DNA from: Vibrio mimicus
GTDB taxonomy: Bacteria; Pseudomonadota; Gammaproteobacteria; Enterobacterales; Vibrionaceae
Direction of reading: 5' to 3'
Assembly: GCF_019048845.1 (NCBI RefSeq)
Contig: NZ_CP077425.1
Coordinates: forward strand, 868,001 to 932,000
DNA length: 64,000 bases
In this document: piece after piece, positions 1 through 8,640 of the stretch
Layout: each line of letters starts with the position of its first letter
How positions within the stretch are numbered: position 1 is the stretch's first letter
Notes under the pieces: model-generated
Told to the model about the DNA's origin: nothing
The model's database searches: none
The model's input: the letters and a program-made list of their open reading frames with translations, nothing else
Made by a program: the position numbers and the translations under genes

Positions 1-63
1 AGCCATGGCTTGCGAATAACCCGTAATCAGCGAGAGAGAAAGTGCAATAAGACGAAACATCAT
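1..63 (-). CDS. N-terminus of an exported protein, cut by window edge
   Basis: Reading leftward from two adjacent ATG codons (63 and 60) gives a start, a basic residue, a hydrophobic core rich in Leu, Ile and Ser, and an end in S-Q-A-M-A, which fits a Sec signal peptide with an Ala-x-Ala type cleavage site. Only 21 codons lie inside the window, so the mature protein and its function cannot be known. The region between it and the next minus-strand gene (64-183) holds no other gene. The call rests on the signal peptide alone. Confidence 0.5.
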   Translation of the reverse strand, partial: MMFRLIALSLSLITGYSQAMA

Positions 64-141
64 GGATTAGCGTTTATCCTGTATGGCGAGTTTTGCCAGT
101 ATAAAGGGTATCGGCGGTGCTGGCGTAGGCTTTAGTGCGCT

Positions 142-164
142 TCCGATTTGGAACAGGAATCGGA
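142..164. terminator. Stem-loop between two minus-strand genes
   Basis: TCCGATT at 142-148 pairs with AATCGGA at 158-164 around a 9-base loop. No T-run follows, so it could be a structural or processing hairpin rather than a true terminator. Confidence 0.3.
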
Positions 165-175
165 TAGAAAGTGAA

Positions 176-201
176 TAAAGAAAAGCGGGCTAAAGCCCGC
201 T
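176..201 (-). terminator. Rho-independent terminator of the YfcZ-family gene
   Basis: AGCGGGCT at 184-191 pairs perfectly with AGCCCGCT at 194-201 with a 2-base gap. Read on the minus strand the stem is followed by TTTTCTTT, and it lies just behind the stop of the gene at 221-523. Confidence 0.8.
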
Positions 202-220
202 CAGTGTCATTGCTCAATAA

Positions 221-523
221 CTAGCGTGCTAGTGCACGTGTTTTCAGTTCGAAAATCAATTTTTCAGCGCTAACTTCAAATTTAAAGCGGGCATGCAACT
301 CAGTGGCATTCTCTTCCGCAGGAGCAACTTCATACTCCACATCAGCACACACTTGCTTAGCTAGCGTGATGTACTCTGCCAGCTTGCTATCTAAATGGGC
401 TTTATCAGAACCAAAAATAGAGACTTCAGCCACATCATCACCCTCACGGATGATAAAGCCGATCTCACCTGCACAACCACAAGCTTCACATACTTCATTT
501 TCGACACAAGTTTGGTTACTCAT
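221..523 (-). CDS. YfcZ/YiiS (DUF406) family protein
   Basis: A 100-residue protein that resembles E. coli YfcZ: an N-terminal Cys-rich stretch (C-E-A-C-G-C-A-G, about residues 12-19), a central acidic region, and the family's end pattern F-K-F-E-V-S-A-E-K-L-I-F-E-L near residues 79-93. The family has no established biochemical role; the Cys cluster could bind a metal, which is inference. It has no signal peptide and should be cytoplasmic. The start at 523 has GAGG about eight bases upstream. It stands alone, with its own terminator downstream and a 0.5-kb gap upstream. Other frames over this stretch are shadows. Confidence 0.8.
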   Translation of the reverse strand: MSNQTCVENEVCEACGCAGEIGFIIREGDDVAEVSIFGSDKAHLDSKLAEYITLAKQVCADVEYEVAPAEENATELHARFKFEVSAEKLIFELKTRALAR

Positions 524-1039
524 ACCCTAATCCTCTTACGACTTCATCTACTTACTAATTATGGGGCCATTTTAGTCTTCTCTCTGTGCTTATGCCACAA
601 AAATGGTCTACTGCTTTCTCAGTAGAATAAAGCTTTAAATGCAATGAAATGCTTATGAGGTGCGAGATTGTGTGGTTGAGTAGAGTAGGGACTTCTGTGA
701 TCTTCTCCGGTAATTTGGCGTTCCAAGTGTCGGAAAATTGTCAGAATTTCGACCGGTTCATTGTCAGGCTCAATGGTTTGTTGGATTATTCGTTAACCAA
801 AATATGATTTATTGTGGTTATCGAGCCACCTTTGGCTTTTGCAAGTGACCTTGTTCAAAAAATGTAACAAAGACTTATGCAAAAGCGAGAAGTTACGGGT
901 TGGCTGTCTAGTATTGAATTAGAGAATCAAAGAGTGGAATGGAGCCCCTCCTTCTTTGTGCCACTTATCATTTCAATAAAAACTCTCGTGCTGCTTTTTG
1001 TAAGCAGGCAATGAATTGACGTTAGAAAAGAGCCTTAAC
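524..1039. other. Intergenic region, about 0.5 kb
   Basis: Divergent spacer between the YfcZ-family gene and the TetR gene, which must hold both promoters. I see AT-rich stretches but no operator that I can name and no convincing short gene. Confidence 0.5.
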
Positions 1040-1501
1040 ATGCCTAAGCGTAGTAAAGAAGATACTGAAGTGACGATTCAGACGATTATGGATGCGGTGG
1101 TCGACCAACTGCTTCGACTGGGTTATGACAAAATGTCTTACACCACTCTCAGTCAGCAGACGGGTGTATCTCGAACTGGGATCAGCCATCATTTCCCGAA
1201 AAAGACCGATTTTGCCTCTGCTTTAGATGGCCGGATCTTTAAGATGTTCATGGAGCATCTCGATTTTGACAATGACATTGATGCATTTCGATCGAGTTGG
1301 TTGCAAGCGATGGAAAAATCGGAGTTTGTGGCAATTTTACGCCTGTTGTTCCACCACATTGTTGCGACAGAGCGTGCCCATGATTTTGCCCACAAAGGTG
1401 TGACTCGTCTTTATAAAATGACGGAAGAGAAGTTCGGACAAGAGAGTCAAAAAGAAGTCGAATGGTTACTGGGACGCTCATTAGTCAGTATGGTGAACTA
1501 A
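1040..1501 (+). CDS. TetR-family transcriptional regulator
   Basis: A 153-residue DNA-binding regulator. Residues about 10-60 form the TetR helix-turn-helix: T-L-S-Q-Q-T-G-V-S-R-T-G-I-S-H-H-F-P-K-K is the recognition helix with the typical Y/H-F-x-x-K end. The rest is a helical ligand-binding and dimer domain. At 153 residues it is shorter than the usual 190-200, ending in L-L-G-R-S-L-V-S-M-V-N, so it is either a compact member or has lost a tail. I chose ATG at 1040 because the longer reading starts with TTG and has no better ribosome site. The ligand is unknown. In V. cholerae I recall a TetR gene beyond the tonB1/hut cluster; here it sits directly before hutZ. Confidence 0.8.
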   Translation: MPKRSKEDTEVTIQTIMDAVVDQLLRLGYDKMSYTTLSQQTGVSRTGISHHFPKKTDFASALDGRIFKMFMEHLDFDNDIDAFRSSWLQAMEKSEFVAILRLLFHHIVATERAHDFAHKGVTRLYKMTEEKFGQESQKEVEWLLGRSLVSMVN

Positions 1502-1868
1502 AGGGTTCTCCCGATTTTCCGTATACGAAGGTGATATCCCCATTTTCGTGGGGATAATGAGAGCCATCTTTGGCTCTCACCTGAGGTTAGCCTCGGAAAT
1601 TGATTACCGATGAATCTCTCACTCACTATCTACCTGCAACGCCAAGTTGTTTAGGTACTGTTGTACCTTTATTAAATACCCTCATCAAGTCCCCATCTCT
1701 TGCCTAATACATCGAACGCAAGACGATTTAACTCTTATTTACAGCAGATATTCACAGCAGATTTTTTAGTCAGCCTGCCTAACGAATTCTGGTTTTCAGT
1801 GCTCTTTATTCGTGCCAACATACGCCGCGCAAACCATAATAAATATGGTCATGGTTGAGGGGGAAGAG
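1502..1868. other. Intergenic region where hutW/hutX would be expected
   Basis: About 0.37 kb with two hairpins at its left end and an AT-rich right end leading into hutZ. I found no coding remnant of hutW, hutX or a TonB system in any frame and no clear Fur box. Confidence 0.5.
1535..1556 (+). terminator. Stem-loop after the TetR gene
   Basis: TATCCCC at 1535-1541 pairs with GGGGATA at 1550-1556. A second perfect hairpin follows at once (GAGAGCC at 1559-1565 with GGCTCTC at 1572-1578). Neither has a clear T-run, but the pair likely ends transcription of the regulator. Confidence 0.5.
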
Positions 1869-2396
1869 ATGGATCAGCAAGCTAAGCAAGAACGTTTACA
1901 GGGGCGTCTTGAGCCCGAAATTAAACAATTTCGCCAAGAACGTAAAACGTTGCTGCTCGCAACCGTTGATGCGCAAGGCCACCCGAATGCCAGTTATGCG
2001 CCTTTTGTACAAAATCAGGAAGGGTATTTTGTGCTGATTTCCCAACTGGCACTCCATGCACGCAATTTAGAAGCAAATCCACACGTGTCGATCATGATGG
2101 TTGAAGATGAATCCGAAGCTCAACAGCTTTTTGCTCGTAAGCGTTTGACTTTTAATGCGTTAGCAAATGTTGTTGAACGTGATAGCGAGCTGTGGTGCCA
2201 AGTGATTGCTCAAATGGAGGCACGTTTTGGGGAAATCATAAATGGGCTAAGCCAATTGCAAGATTTTATCCTTTTCCGCTTCAAGCCAGAGCAAGGTTTG
2301 TTTGTCAAAGGTTTTGGTCAGGCGTACCGAGTTTCTGGTGATGATTTGGTTGATATTATTCATCTGCAAAATGGGCATCGAAAATTACCGAAATAA
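1869..2396 (+). CDS. hutZ: Haem utilisation protein HutZ
   Basis: A 175-residue cytoplasmic protein of the HutZ/HugZ family, a split-barrel flavin-reductase-like fold that binds haem and takes part in freeing iron from it. The sequence follows V. cholerae HutZ almost throughout as I remember it: start M-D-Q-Q-x-K-Q-E-R-L-Q-G-R-L, core L-A-T-V-D-A-Q-G and S-Y-A-P-F, and the end G-F-G-Q-A-Y-x-V-S-G-D-D-L. ATG at 1869 is preceded by a GAGGGGG ribosome site; the reading could start 19 codons earlier but that leader does not look like protein. HutZ normally works with HutW and HutX from one operon; neither is here, so its own promoter and its present role are unclear. Confidence 0.9.
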   Translation: MDQQAKQERLQGRLEPEIKQFRQERKTLLLATVDAQGHPNASYAPFVQNQEGYFVLISQLALHARNLEANPHVSIMMVEDESEAQQLFARKRLTFNALANVVERDSELWCQVIAQMEARFGEIINGLSQLQDFILFRFKPEQGLFVKGFGQAYRVSGDDLVDIIHLQNGHRKLPK

Positions 2397-2736
2397 GACT
2401 GAACTCGTGCTCTGTAGTGGCTCTAATCTTAAAGTGTTATTATGGTAAGTTATTGAAAAATAATATTATTTAAATTTTAATGTTAAACGTTTGCTATTCT
2501 ATTCAGTCATCTTTGCTTATGCATATTTTGATGAAATTCACAATATAATGAATTCATCTGCAAGGTTTTTAATCAAAGTGGCAGCACGGCATCATTCGTG
2601 ATCACCTAATTTATAATTAACAGAAAAAAATCATAAATCACCTACAACTTTTCTGAGCATCTTCTAAGCTGAAAGTAACAACAAAAAAGTCACACCAAAT
2701 GACCAATATGTAATCTTTCTCCTAGAAGGAACTTCC
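2397..2736. other. AT-rich promoter region of the chemoreceptor gene
   Basis: About 340 bases, strongly AT-rich between 2450 and 2660, with a good ribosome site (AGAAGGAA) just before 2737. No gene and no operator that I recognise. Confidence 0.5.
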
Positions 2737-4473
2737 ATGAAAATTAATACGACTATGAAGCTTGTTTTCGCGACCATAGCCATTGGTATTGCGATCACTA
2801 TGGTCACAGTGTTTCAGCTGGATAATCTTGAAAAACAAGCTGACCAGATGGCGAAGATACGTTATCTATCCTATCAAGCGGCGGATGAATTGCGCCAAAG
2901 CTCAGATGACCTTACCCGTTTAGGGCGCACCTATGTGGTTACTGGTGATGAGAAATACGAAAAAATGTATATGGATATTCTCGATATCCGCAACGGTAAA
3001 AAACCGCGCCCAGAAAACTATCACACCATTTATTGGGATCTTGTGTTGCAGTATGGCCAGAAACCTAAACCAGATGGTGAAACCATCGCTTTACAACAAA
3101 CGATGAAAAACCTTGGTTTTACGGATAGAGAGTTTGCTTTGCTCAAAGAAGCACAAAATAACTCAGATGCCTTAGTGAACATGGAAGTAAAAGCCATGAA
3201 TGCCGTCAAAGGCTTGTACCCTGACGCGAGTGGTAACTACACCGTTAAAGGTGAACCGGACAGAGAAATGGCGATTCAATTGCTACACAGTGATGATTAT
3301 CACCGTGAAAAAGCAAAAATCATGGCGCCGATTGACAAGTTTTTCCAAGAGTTGGAAAGCCGTACGAATCAACAATTTAATGATGCCGCACAAAAAGTTC
3401 AAAACGTAGTGCTAGTGGGTAATATCTCACTGGTTGTGGTAGTTATCATTGCTATCTTGGGTTATGTGATCGTAAATCGTAAGATTGTTACACCAATCGA
3501 TGCAATGGCTGAGATTCTACAACGTGCAGATAAAAATTCTGATTTAACTCTGCGTGTAGAGGAAAGTGGTAACGATGAGCTGTCTATTATCGGTCGCACG
3601 ATCAATAAAGTGTTAGGAAGTTATGGCACCACGATCAGTAAGATCAATCAGGTAAATCACACCATATCTTCGATTTCTGAAACCATTCGTGGCATTACCG
3701 ATCAAAACGTGAAAATGGCTAACCAACAAAATCAAGAGTTGGATATGGCAGCTACTGCGATGGAGGAGATGACATCGGCGTTATCGAGCGTATCGCAAAG
3801 TACCAATATGGCTGAAGAATATGCAGGTAGTGCGGAGAAAGAGGCCAACACCAGCAAACAAGTGTTTGAAAAAACCATTCGCGAGTTTGCGGATTTGGAT
3901 GGTGAATTCCAAAAAACCTCAGAAATTATTCAGCAGTTGGCTACCGAATCAAACAACGTAGGTAATGTGTTAGATGTGATTAAAGCGATTGCAGAACAAA
4001 CGAACTTGTTGGCGTTGAACGCAGCGATAGAAGCCGCGCGAGCGGGTGAGCAAGGTCGTGGTTTCGCAGTGGTAGCTGATGAAGTTCGTTCTTTAGCACA
4101 ACGTACTCAAGAGTCGACAGGTGAAATCGAGAATATGATTTCAATGCTGCAAGAAAAAGCGGAGATGTCGACCAAAACGATTCGCGTGAGCGCAGACAAG
4201 ATGCAATCAACCCGTAATAACATGGGGGTTGCAAATGAAGCGCTAAGTACGATTCAAGGTTCTGCAAAAGAGATCCATAAACTGAACACCTCAATTGCGG
4301 CTGCAACCGAGCAGCAACTGTCGGTGAGTGATGAGATTTCAAGTAATCTCAGTACGATTAAAACGTTGTCAAGTGAGATGAATACCACGATTAACCAGCT
4401 TGGGCCGATTGTGCTTAACCTGCAACATAACGTGGATGATCTCAGTAGTGCTATTGCGCACATCCGCGCCTAA
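2737..4473 (+). CDS. Methyl-accepting chemotaxis protein
   Basis: A 578-residue inner-membrane chemoreceptor that passes a periplasmic signal to CheA-CheW. Membrane helix 1 is at about residues 8-28, followed by a periplasmic sensor of roughly 200 residues, membrane helix 2 at about 225-245, then a HAMP linker beginning with the I-V-T-P-I pattern and the long coiled-coil signalling domain. The hairpin tip reads [34 protein letters not shown] in conserved order (given here residue by residue across about 425-458). There is no C-terminal CheR-docking pentapeptide. The ligand is not evident. It is a single-gene unit closed by a strong terminator. Confidence 0.95.
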   Translation: MKINTTMKLVFATIAIGIAITMVTVFQLDNLEKQADQMAKIRYLSYQAADELRQSSDDLTRLGRTYVVTGDEKYEKMYMDILDIRNGKKPRPENYHTIYWDLVLQYGQKPKPDGETIALQQTMKNLGFTDREFALLKEAQNNSDALVNMEVKAMNAVKGLYPDASGNYTVKGEPDREMAIQLLHSDDYHREKAKIMAPIDKFFQELESRTNQQFNDAAQKVQNVVLVGNISLVVVVIIAILGYVIVNRKIVTPIDAMAEILQRADKNSDLTLRVEESGNDELSIIGRTINKVLGSYGTTISKINQVNHTISSISETIRGITDQNVKMANQQNQELDMAATAMEEMTSALSSVSQSTNMAEEYAGSAEKEANTSKQVFEKTIREFADLDGEFQKTSEIIQQLATESNNVGNVLDVIKAIAEQTNLLALNAAIEAARAGEQGRGFAVVADEVRSLAQRTQESTGEIENMISMLQEKAEMSTKTIRVSADKMQSTRNNMGVANEALSTIQGSAKEIHKLNTSIAAATEQQLSVSDEISSNLSTIKTLSSEMNTTINQLGPIVLNLQHNVDDLSSAIAHIRA

Positions 4474-4490
4474 GTCACTGGTGAACAGTA

Positions 4491-4521
4491 AAAATGCCTT
4501 CGCTTGCGGAGGCATTTTTTT
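4491..4521 (+). terminator. Rho-independent terminator of the chemoreceptor gene
   Basis: AAATGCCT at 4492-4499 pairs with AGGCATTT at 4510-4517, followed by a T-run. Confidence 0.9.
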
Positions 4522-4790
4522 GCCAGTAAGCAAAATTGATGCAAATCAATATAAACTCCGATTGTAAATGTTGGCATCTTGTTGCATTTGGCGTGCTTAT
4601 GGCTCGCTAATGCGTGTGTTGTATGGGTTGTGCGATTTTACATTTGCGAAACATCGTTTTTTGTCATTGAGCTTATCGTTTTTTCTCTTTTTATCTTGAT
4701 GAGGCTTTCCCTTACTTTGATGGCAGCGCATCGATATAGAAATGCGCAGAGTAGTGAGGACACTCGCCATTGATTTAAAAAGGAAGCCAA

Positions 4791-5777
4791 ATGAAGCCAA
4801 TATTCATTTTATCTCTCTTGGTTGCTGCCAGTAGCCCAGCTCTAGCGGAACGGCTAGCCAAGGAGCCCATCAAGCCTATTGAACCTATATCAGGACTCGA
4901 TAGCCAGAAGATTGAATTAGGCAAAATGCTCTGGTTCGATCCCCGTCTTTCTGCCTCCAATACTATTTCGTGTAACTCTTGCCATAACGTTGCTAAAGGA
5001 GGTGTGGACAATTTACCAAGCTCAATCGGACATAAATGGGCAATTGGTCCCATCAACTCGCCAACTGTGTTTAACTCAGATCTGAACTTTGTTCAGTTTT
5101 GGAATGGTCGTGCGAAAGATCTGCAAGAACAAGCTGCAGGGCCGATTGAAAACCCGTTGGAAATGGCGTTTAGCCATGAGCTAGCGATTGAGACGTTGCA
5201 ATCTATTCCTCAGTACCGTCAATGGTTTAAAGCCGCCTATGGCAAAGAAGAGTTCTCGATCAACGAAGTGACGGATGCCATCGCCACCTTTGAAAAAACC
5301 TTACGTACCCCAAATGCCCCTTTTGATTTGTGGTTAAAAGGGGATGATGCCGCGCTCACCACGGCTCAGCTACAAGGCTATCAACTCTTTAAAGATAAAG
5401 GATGTATCGCTTGCCATAGTGGAGAACTTGCGGGTGGGCAGATGTACCAAAAAATGGGGTTAGTGAAGCCATTTGTCACTCAAAACCCGGATGAAGGCCG
5501 TAAAGCAGTGACGGGGAACGACGTCGATAAATTCGTGTTTAAAGTTCCTACTCTGCGTAACATCGAGCTGACTTATCCCTACTTCCACGACGGCTCTGTA
5601 TGGGATTTACAACAGGCGGTGGAAGTGATGGCGGATATTCAGTTGGGGCAAAAGTTAACCCGCGAAGAATCTGGCAAAATCACCGAGTTTTTGAAGTCAT
5701 TAACGGGGGAGCAGCCACAGGTAGTGTTACCTAATCTTCCCCCCTCAACGTTGGAAACTGCTCGTCCACAAATCTAG
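4791..5777 (+). CDS. Dihaem cytochrome c peroxidase
   Basis: A 328-residue periplasmic enzyme that reduces hydrogen peroxide to water with electrons from small cytochromes c. It has a clear signal peptide (about residues 1-19, ending A-L-A) and two haem-attachment sites, C-N-S-C-H near residue 61 and C-I-A-C-H near 205, as in the bacterial CcpA/MauG group. The conserved tail P-T-L-R-N-I-E-L-T-x-P-Y-F-H-D-G-S is present near 262-278. AAGGAAG lies just before the ATG. It forms a single-gene unit with a terminator. Similar genes are often induced by low oxygen, but I see no FNR box that I would defend. Confidence 0.93.
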   Translation: MKPIFILSLLVAASSPALAERLAKEPIKPIEPISGLDSQKIELGKMLWFDPRLSASNTISCNSCHNVAKGGVDNLPSSIGHKWAIGPINSPTVFNSDLNFVQFWNGRAKDLQEQAAGPIENPLEMAFSHELAIETLQSIPQYRQWFKAAYGKEEFSINEVTDAIATFEKTLRTPNAPFDLWLKGDDAALTTAQLQGYQLFKDKGCIACHSGELAGGQMYQKMGLVKPFVTQNPDEGRKAVTGNDVDKFVFKVPTLRNIELTYPYFHDGSVWDLQQAVEVMADIQLGQKLTREESGKITEFLKSLTGEQPQVVLPNLPPSTLETARPQI

Positions 5778-5798
5778 ACGATATGCTGTTGACGTTTG

Positions 5799-5825
5799 AA
5801 GCTGCCTGCGGGCAGCTTTTTCTTT
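5799..5825 (+). terminator. Terminator after the peroxidase gene
   Basis: AAGCTGCC at 5799-5806 pairs with GGCAGCTT at 5811-5818, followed by TTTTCTTTT. Confidence 0.9.
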
Positions 5826-5915
5826 TGTGCATTGTCACAAAAATCACGGTATGCCATAACCAAAGTGAGTAAGAGCGCTTATAAGTCTGTGCGCAGAGCA
5901 GGTTGGAGGCGAGTC

Positions 5916-7055
5916 ATGATATTGGATGGTCATTTAGCGCAACAAATAGTGGATCGCACCATGGCGATCATCGGTTACAACATCAATGTGATGAATCAGG
6001 CTGGAGTAATTATCGGCAGTGGTGAGAAGAACCGAATTGGGCAAGTGCATGATGGTGCCATTTTAGCGCTCAAACATGGTGATGCGGTTGAACTGACGGC
6101 AGAAAGCTGTGTTGCGCTAAAAGGCGTAAAACCAGGCATCAACATGGTACTTCGGAACCAACAGCAAATCTTGGGTATTGTTGGGATCACAGGTGAACCG
6201 GATGATATTCGCGATTTCGCCAATTTGGTGAAAATGAGTGCAGAAATGATCATTGAACAAGCCGCTTTAGTGGAGCAGTTGCAATGGGATAGACGGCATC
6301 GTGAAGAGTTCATTTCGGCATGGATCCAAAATACTCTGTCGCCGGTAGAGCTTGGTGCGTGGGCGGCAAGGCTCTCCATTGATCTCACCAAGCCGCGTGT
6401 AGCGGTGGTGATTGCGTTTCAGCAACCTAAAAGTGGGCAAAGCCTAGATCAAATTCGCCAAGTGGTTGAACTGCTAGAACACCCAGAGCGAGATAACTTA
6501 GTTGCTGTGGTTTCAATGCAAGAAATTGTGGTGCTTAAACCCTGCCGAACGCCGGAGCATTGGACTAGCGAATACGAAAGCCTGCGCATTGATAAGCTAA
6601 TGGCAAGGCTGAAAACCTATAACATAACGGGGTACGACATCGCATTGGGGCAGTTATTTCTTAACCCCAACTCGATACATCTTTCATATCAAAGTGCCAA
6701 ACAAGTGTTGCGTATTGGTCAGGTTCGTCAGCCCGACAAGCAGAAGCATTTGTATGAGGAACTGCGTTTGCCAGTATTACTTTCCCCCCTAAACGAAGGA
6801 TGGCAAGGTGAACAATGGCGGCAAGTGATGAGAGAACTGCAAAAACAGGATAAATCTGGGCAGTTATTGAAAACCTTAGATGGACTATTTACCGCCAATG
6901 GCAACCTAAATATCTGCGCTCAGCAACTGTACATTCACCGAAATACTCTGCGTTATCGGTTAGAAAAAATCACCGAAATTACCGGAATTGATACTGGCTC
7001 GTTGCTCGGGTTAGCTGAGCTGTATATTGCGTGTCAGCTCACAAGTTATGACTAA
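5916..7055 (+). CDS. cdaR: Sugar diacid (carbohydrate diacid) regulator CdaR
   Basis: A 379-residue transcription factor of the CdaR family, close to the 385 residues of the E. coli protein. Residues about 1-135 form the sugar-diacid recognition domain (L-A-Q-Q-I-V-D-R-T-M and I-G-Y-N-I-N-V-M-N), and the C-terminal 60 residues are a PucR-type helix-turn-helix (A-Q-Q-L-Y-I-H-R-N-T-L-R-Y-R-L). In E. coli CdaR activates genes for galactarate, glucarate and glycerate use in response to those acids. ATG at 5916 has GGAGG seven bases upstream; the longer open reading lacks this. The permease and glycerate kinase downstream are the likely targets. Confidence 0.9.
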   Translation: MILDGHLAQQIVDRTMAIIGYNINVMNQAGVIIGSGEKNRIGQVHDGAILALKHGDAVELTAESCVALKGVKPGINMVLRNQQQILGIVGITGEPDDIRDFANLVKMSAEMIIEQAALVEQLQWDRRHREEFISAWIQNTLSPVELGAWAARLSIDLTKPRVAVVIAFQQPKSGQSLDQIRQVVELLEHPERDNLVAVVSMQEIVVLKPCRTPEHWTSEYESLRIDKLMARLKTYNITGYDIALGQLFLNPNSIHLSYQSAKQVLRIGQVRQPDKQKHLYEELRLPVLLSPLNEGWQGEQWRQVMRELQKQDKSGQLLKTLDGLFTANGNLNICAQQLYIHRNTLRYRLEKITEITGIDTGSLLGLAELYIACQLTSYD

Positions 7056-7079
7056 AACTGTGCGTTTGCACAGTTTTTA
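7056..7079 (+). terminator. Terminator after cdaR
   Basis: AACTGTGC at 7056-7063 pairs with GCACAGTT with a 4-base loop and a T-run; it begins directly at the stop codon. Confidence 0.88.
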
Positions 7080-7267
7080 ACATTTTGCTGATAATTGTAT
7101 TTGTTGTTCTGCCTAAAGGAATCATGCTGGTCAACAAGGATAATAGCTCGACCTTACAATCCCCTCTGGTTTGAAGCTAGACGCTATATTGCTCGTTCAA
7201 GTGGTGGGGTATTAGACGTTGATGGAGCGTATTCCTCAACCTCAAAATAAAAAGACATGGAGCTACT

Positions 7268-8620
7268 ATGAGTCTGATATTCATCTTGTTAGCGGTAATT
7301 GCCTTTATTGTGCTCGCTACCACCAAATTTAAATTACATCCCTTTTTGGCATTACTGATCGCCGCTTTCCTCGGTGCATTTGCCTATGGCTTGCCTGCGG
7401 ACACCATTGCTAAAACCATTACTACAGGTTTTGGTGGAATTCTTGGTTACATCGGTTTAGTGATTGTACTGGGTACGATCATTGGTGTGATTCTAGAAAA
7501 AAGCGGTGCGGCCATTACCATGGCGGATACCGTCATCAAGCTGCTGGGTGAACGCTTCCCAACGCTGACCATGAGCATCATCGGTTACATCGTTTCGATC
7601 CCTGTGTTCTGTGACTCAGGCTTCGTTATCCTCAACTCATTAAAAGAGTCACTGGCAAAACGTTTAGCGACATCCAGTGTAGCAATGAGCGTGGCATTAG
7701 CCACAGGTCTGTACGCCACCCATACCTTTGTGCCACCGACACCGGGACCGATTGCGGCGGCGGGTAACTTAGGTTTGGAATCACAACTCGGTTTGGTGAT
7801 TGCGATTGGCCTGTTTGTTGCGGCGGTAGCGGCGATCGCCGGTATGCTGTGGGCAAACCGTTTCCAAAAGGTTGAAGCAGATATCGTCGATGCTCAAGAA
7901 AGTTCAAAACAAGATTGGCAAGCGCTGAAAGCTTCTTACGGTACATTACCGACCGCAAGCCAGGCCTTCGCCCCCATTTTTGTGCCTATTCTGCTGATCT
8001 GCCTTGGTTCTATCGCGAAATTCCCAAGTTTCCCTGTGGGGCAAGGAATGGCGTTTGAAGTGTTGACTTTCCTGGGGCAACCACTGACCGCATTGTTGAT
8101 TGGTCTTCTGTTGTCAGTGCGTTTGCTGAAATCAACCGACAAAGTGGCCGAGTTTGGTGAGCGTATCAGCCAAGGTATTACTTCTGCTGCCCCTATCCTG
8201 CTCATCACAGGTGCTGGTGGTGCTTTTGGTGCAGTATTGAAAGCGACTCCACTAGGGGATTACCTTGGCACAACGCTCTCTGCATTGGGTGTGGGAATCT
8301 TCATGCCATTCATCGTGGCGGCAGCACTGAAGTCCGCCCAAGGTTCTTCTACGGTAGCGCTGGTTACTACCTCTGCACTTGTTGCGCCACTTCTGGGTCA
8401 ACTGGGTTTAGACAGTGAAATGGGACGTGCCCTTACCGTAATGGCGATTGGTGCGGGCGCCATGACAGTCTCTCACGCGAACGACAGCTTTTTCTGGGTG
8501 GTTTCACAGTTTAGCCGCATGAGTGTGGGCTTGGCGTACCGTGCGCAGACCATGGCGACCTTAGTTCAAGGGGTGACTGCGATGGCTGTGGTTTATGTTC
8601 TAAGCTTAATATTGTTGTAA
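7268..8620 (+). CDS. GntP-family permease, probably for glycerate or a sugar acid
   Basis: A 450-residue inner-membrane carrier of the gluconate:H+ symporter (GntP) family, with about 12-14 hydrophobic segments along its whole length and the family patterns S-I-P-V-F-C-D-S-G-F-V (about 117-127), P-P-T-P-G-P (about 156-161) and the end region S-H-A-N-D-S-F-F-W-V. GGAGC precedes the ATG. It is followed after 20 bases by a glycerate kinase, so glycerate is the likely substrate, though gluconate carriers look much the same. Expression is probably under CdaR, encoded just upstream. Confidence 0.88.
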   Translation: MSLIFILLAVIAFIVLATTKFKLHPFLALLIAAFLGAFAYGLPADTIAKTITTGFGGILGYIGLVIVLGTIIGVILEKSGAAITMADTVIKLLGERFPTLTMSIIGYIVSIPVFCDSGFVILNSLKESLAKRLATSSVAMSVALATGLYATHTFVPPTPGPIAAAGNLGLESQLGLVIAIGLFVAAVAAIAGMLWANRFQKVEADIVDAQESSKQDWQALKASYGTLPTASQAFAPIFVPILLICLGSIAKFPSFPVGQGMAFEVLTFLGQPLTALLIGLLLSVRLLKSTDKVAEFGERISQGITSAAPILLITGAGGAFGAVLKATPLGDYLGTTLSALGVGIFMPFIVAAALKSAQGSSTVALVTTSALVAPLLGQLGLDSEMGRALTVMAIGAGAMTVSHANDSFFWVVSQFSRMSVGLAYRAQTMATLVQGVTAMAVVYVLSLILL

Positions 8621-8640
8621 AAGATTGAGGAGCGTGTGAT

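Noticed and set aside
3980..4342. 120-codon reading antisense to the chemoreceptor gene
   Set aside because: Lies over the most conserved signalling region of the real gene; a shadow frame with odd composition.
4579..4773. 64-codon plus-strand reading before the peroxidase gene
   Set aside because: Hydrophobic by composition, no ribosome site, overlaps the promoter region of the next gene, and no family resemblance.
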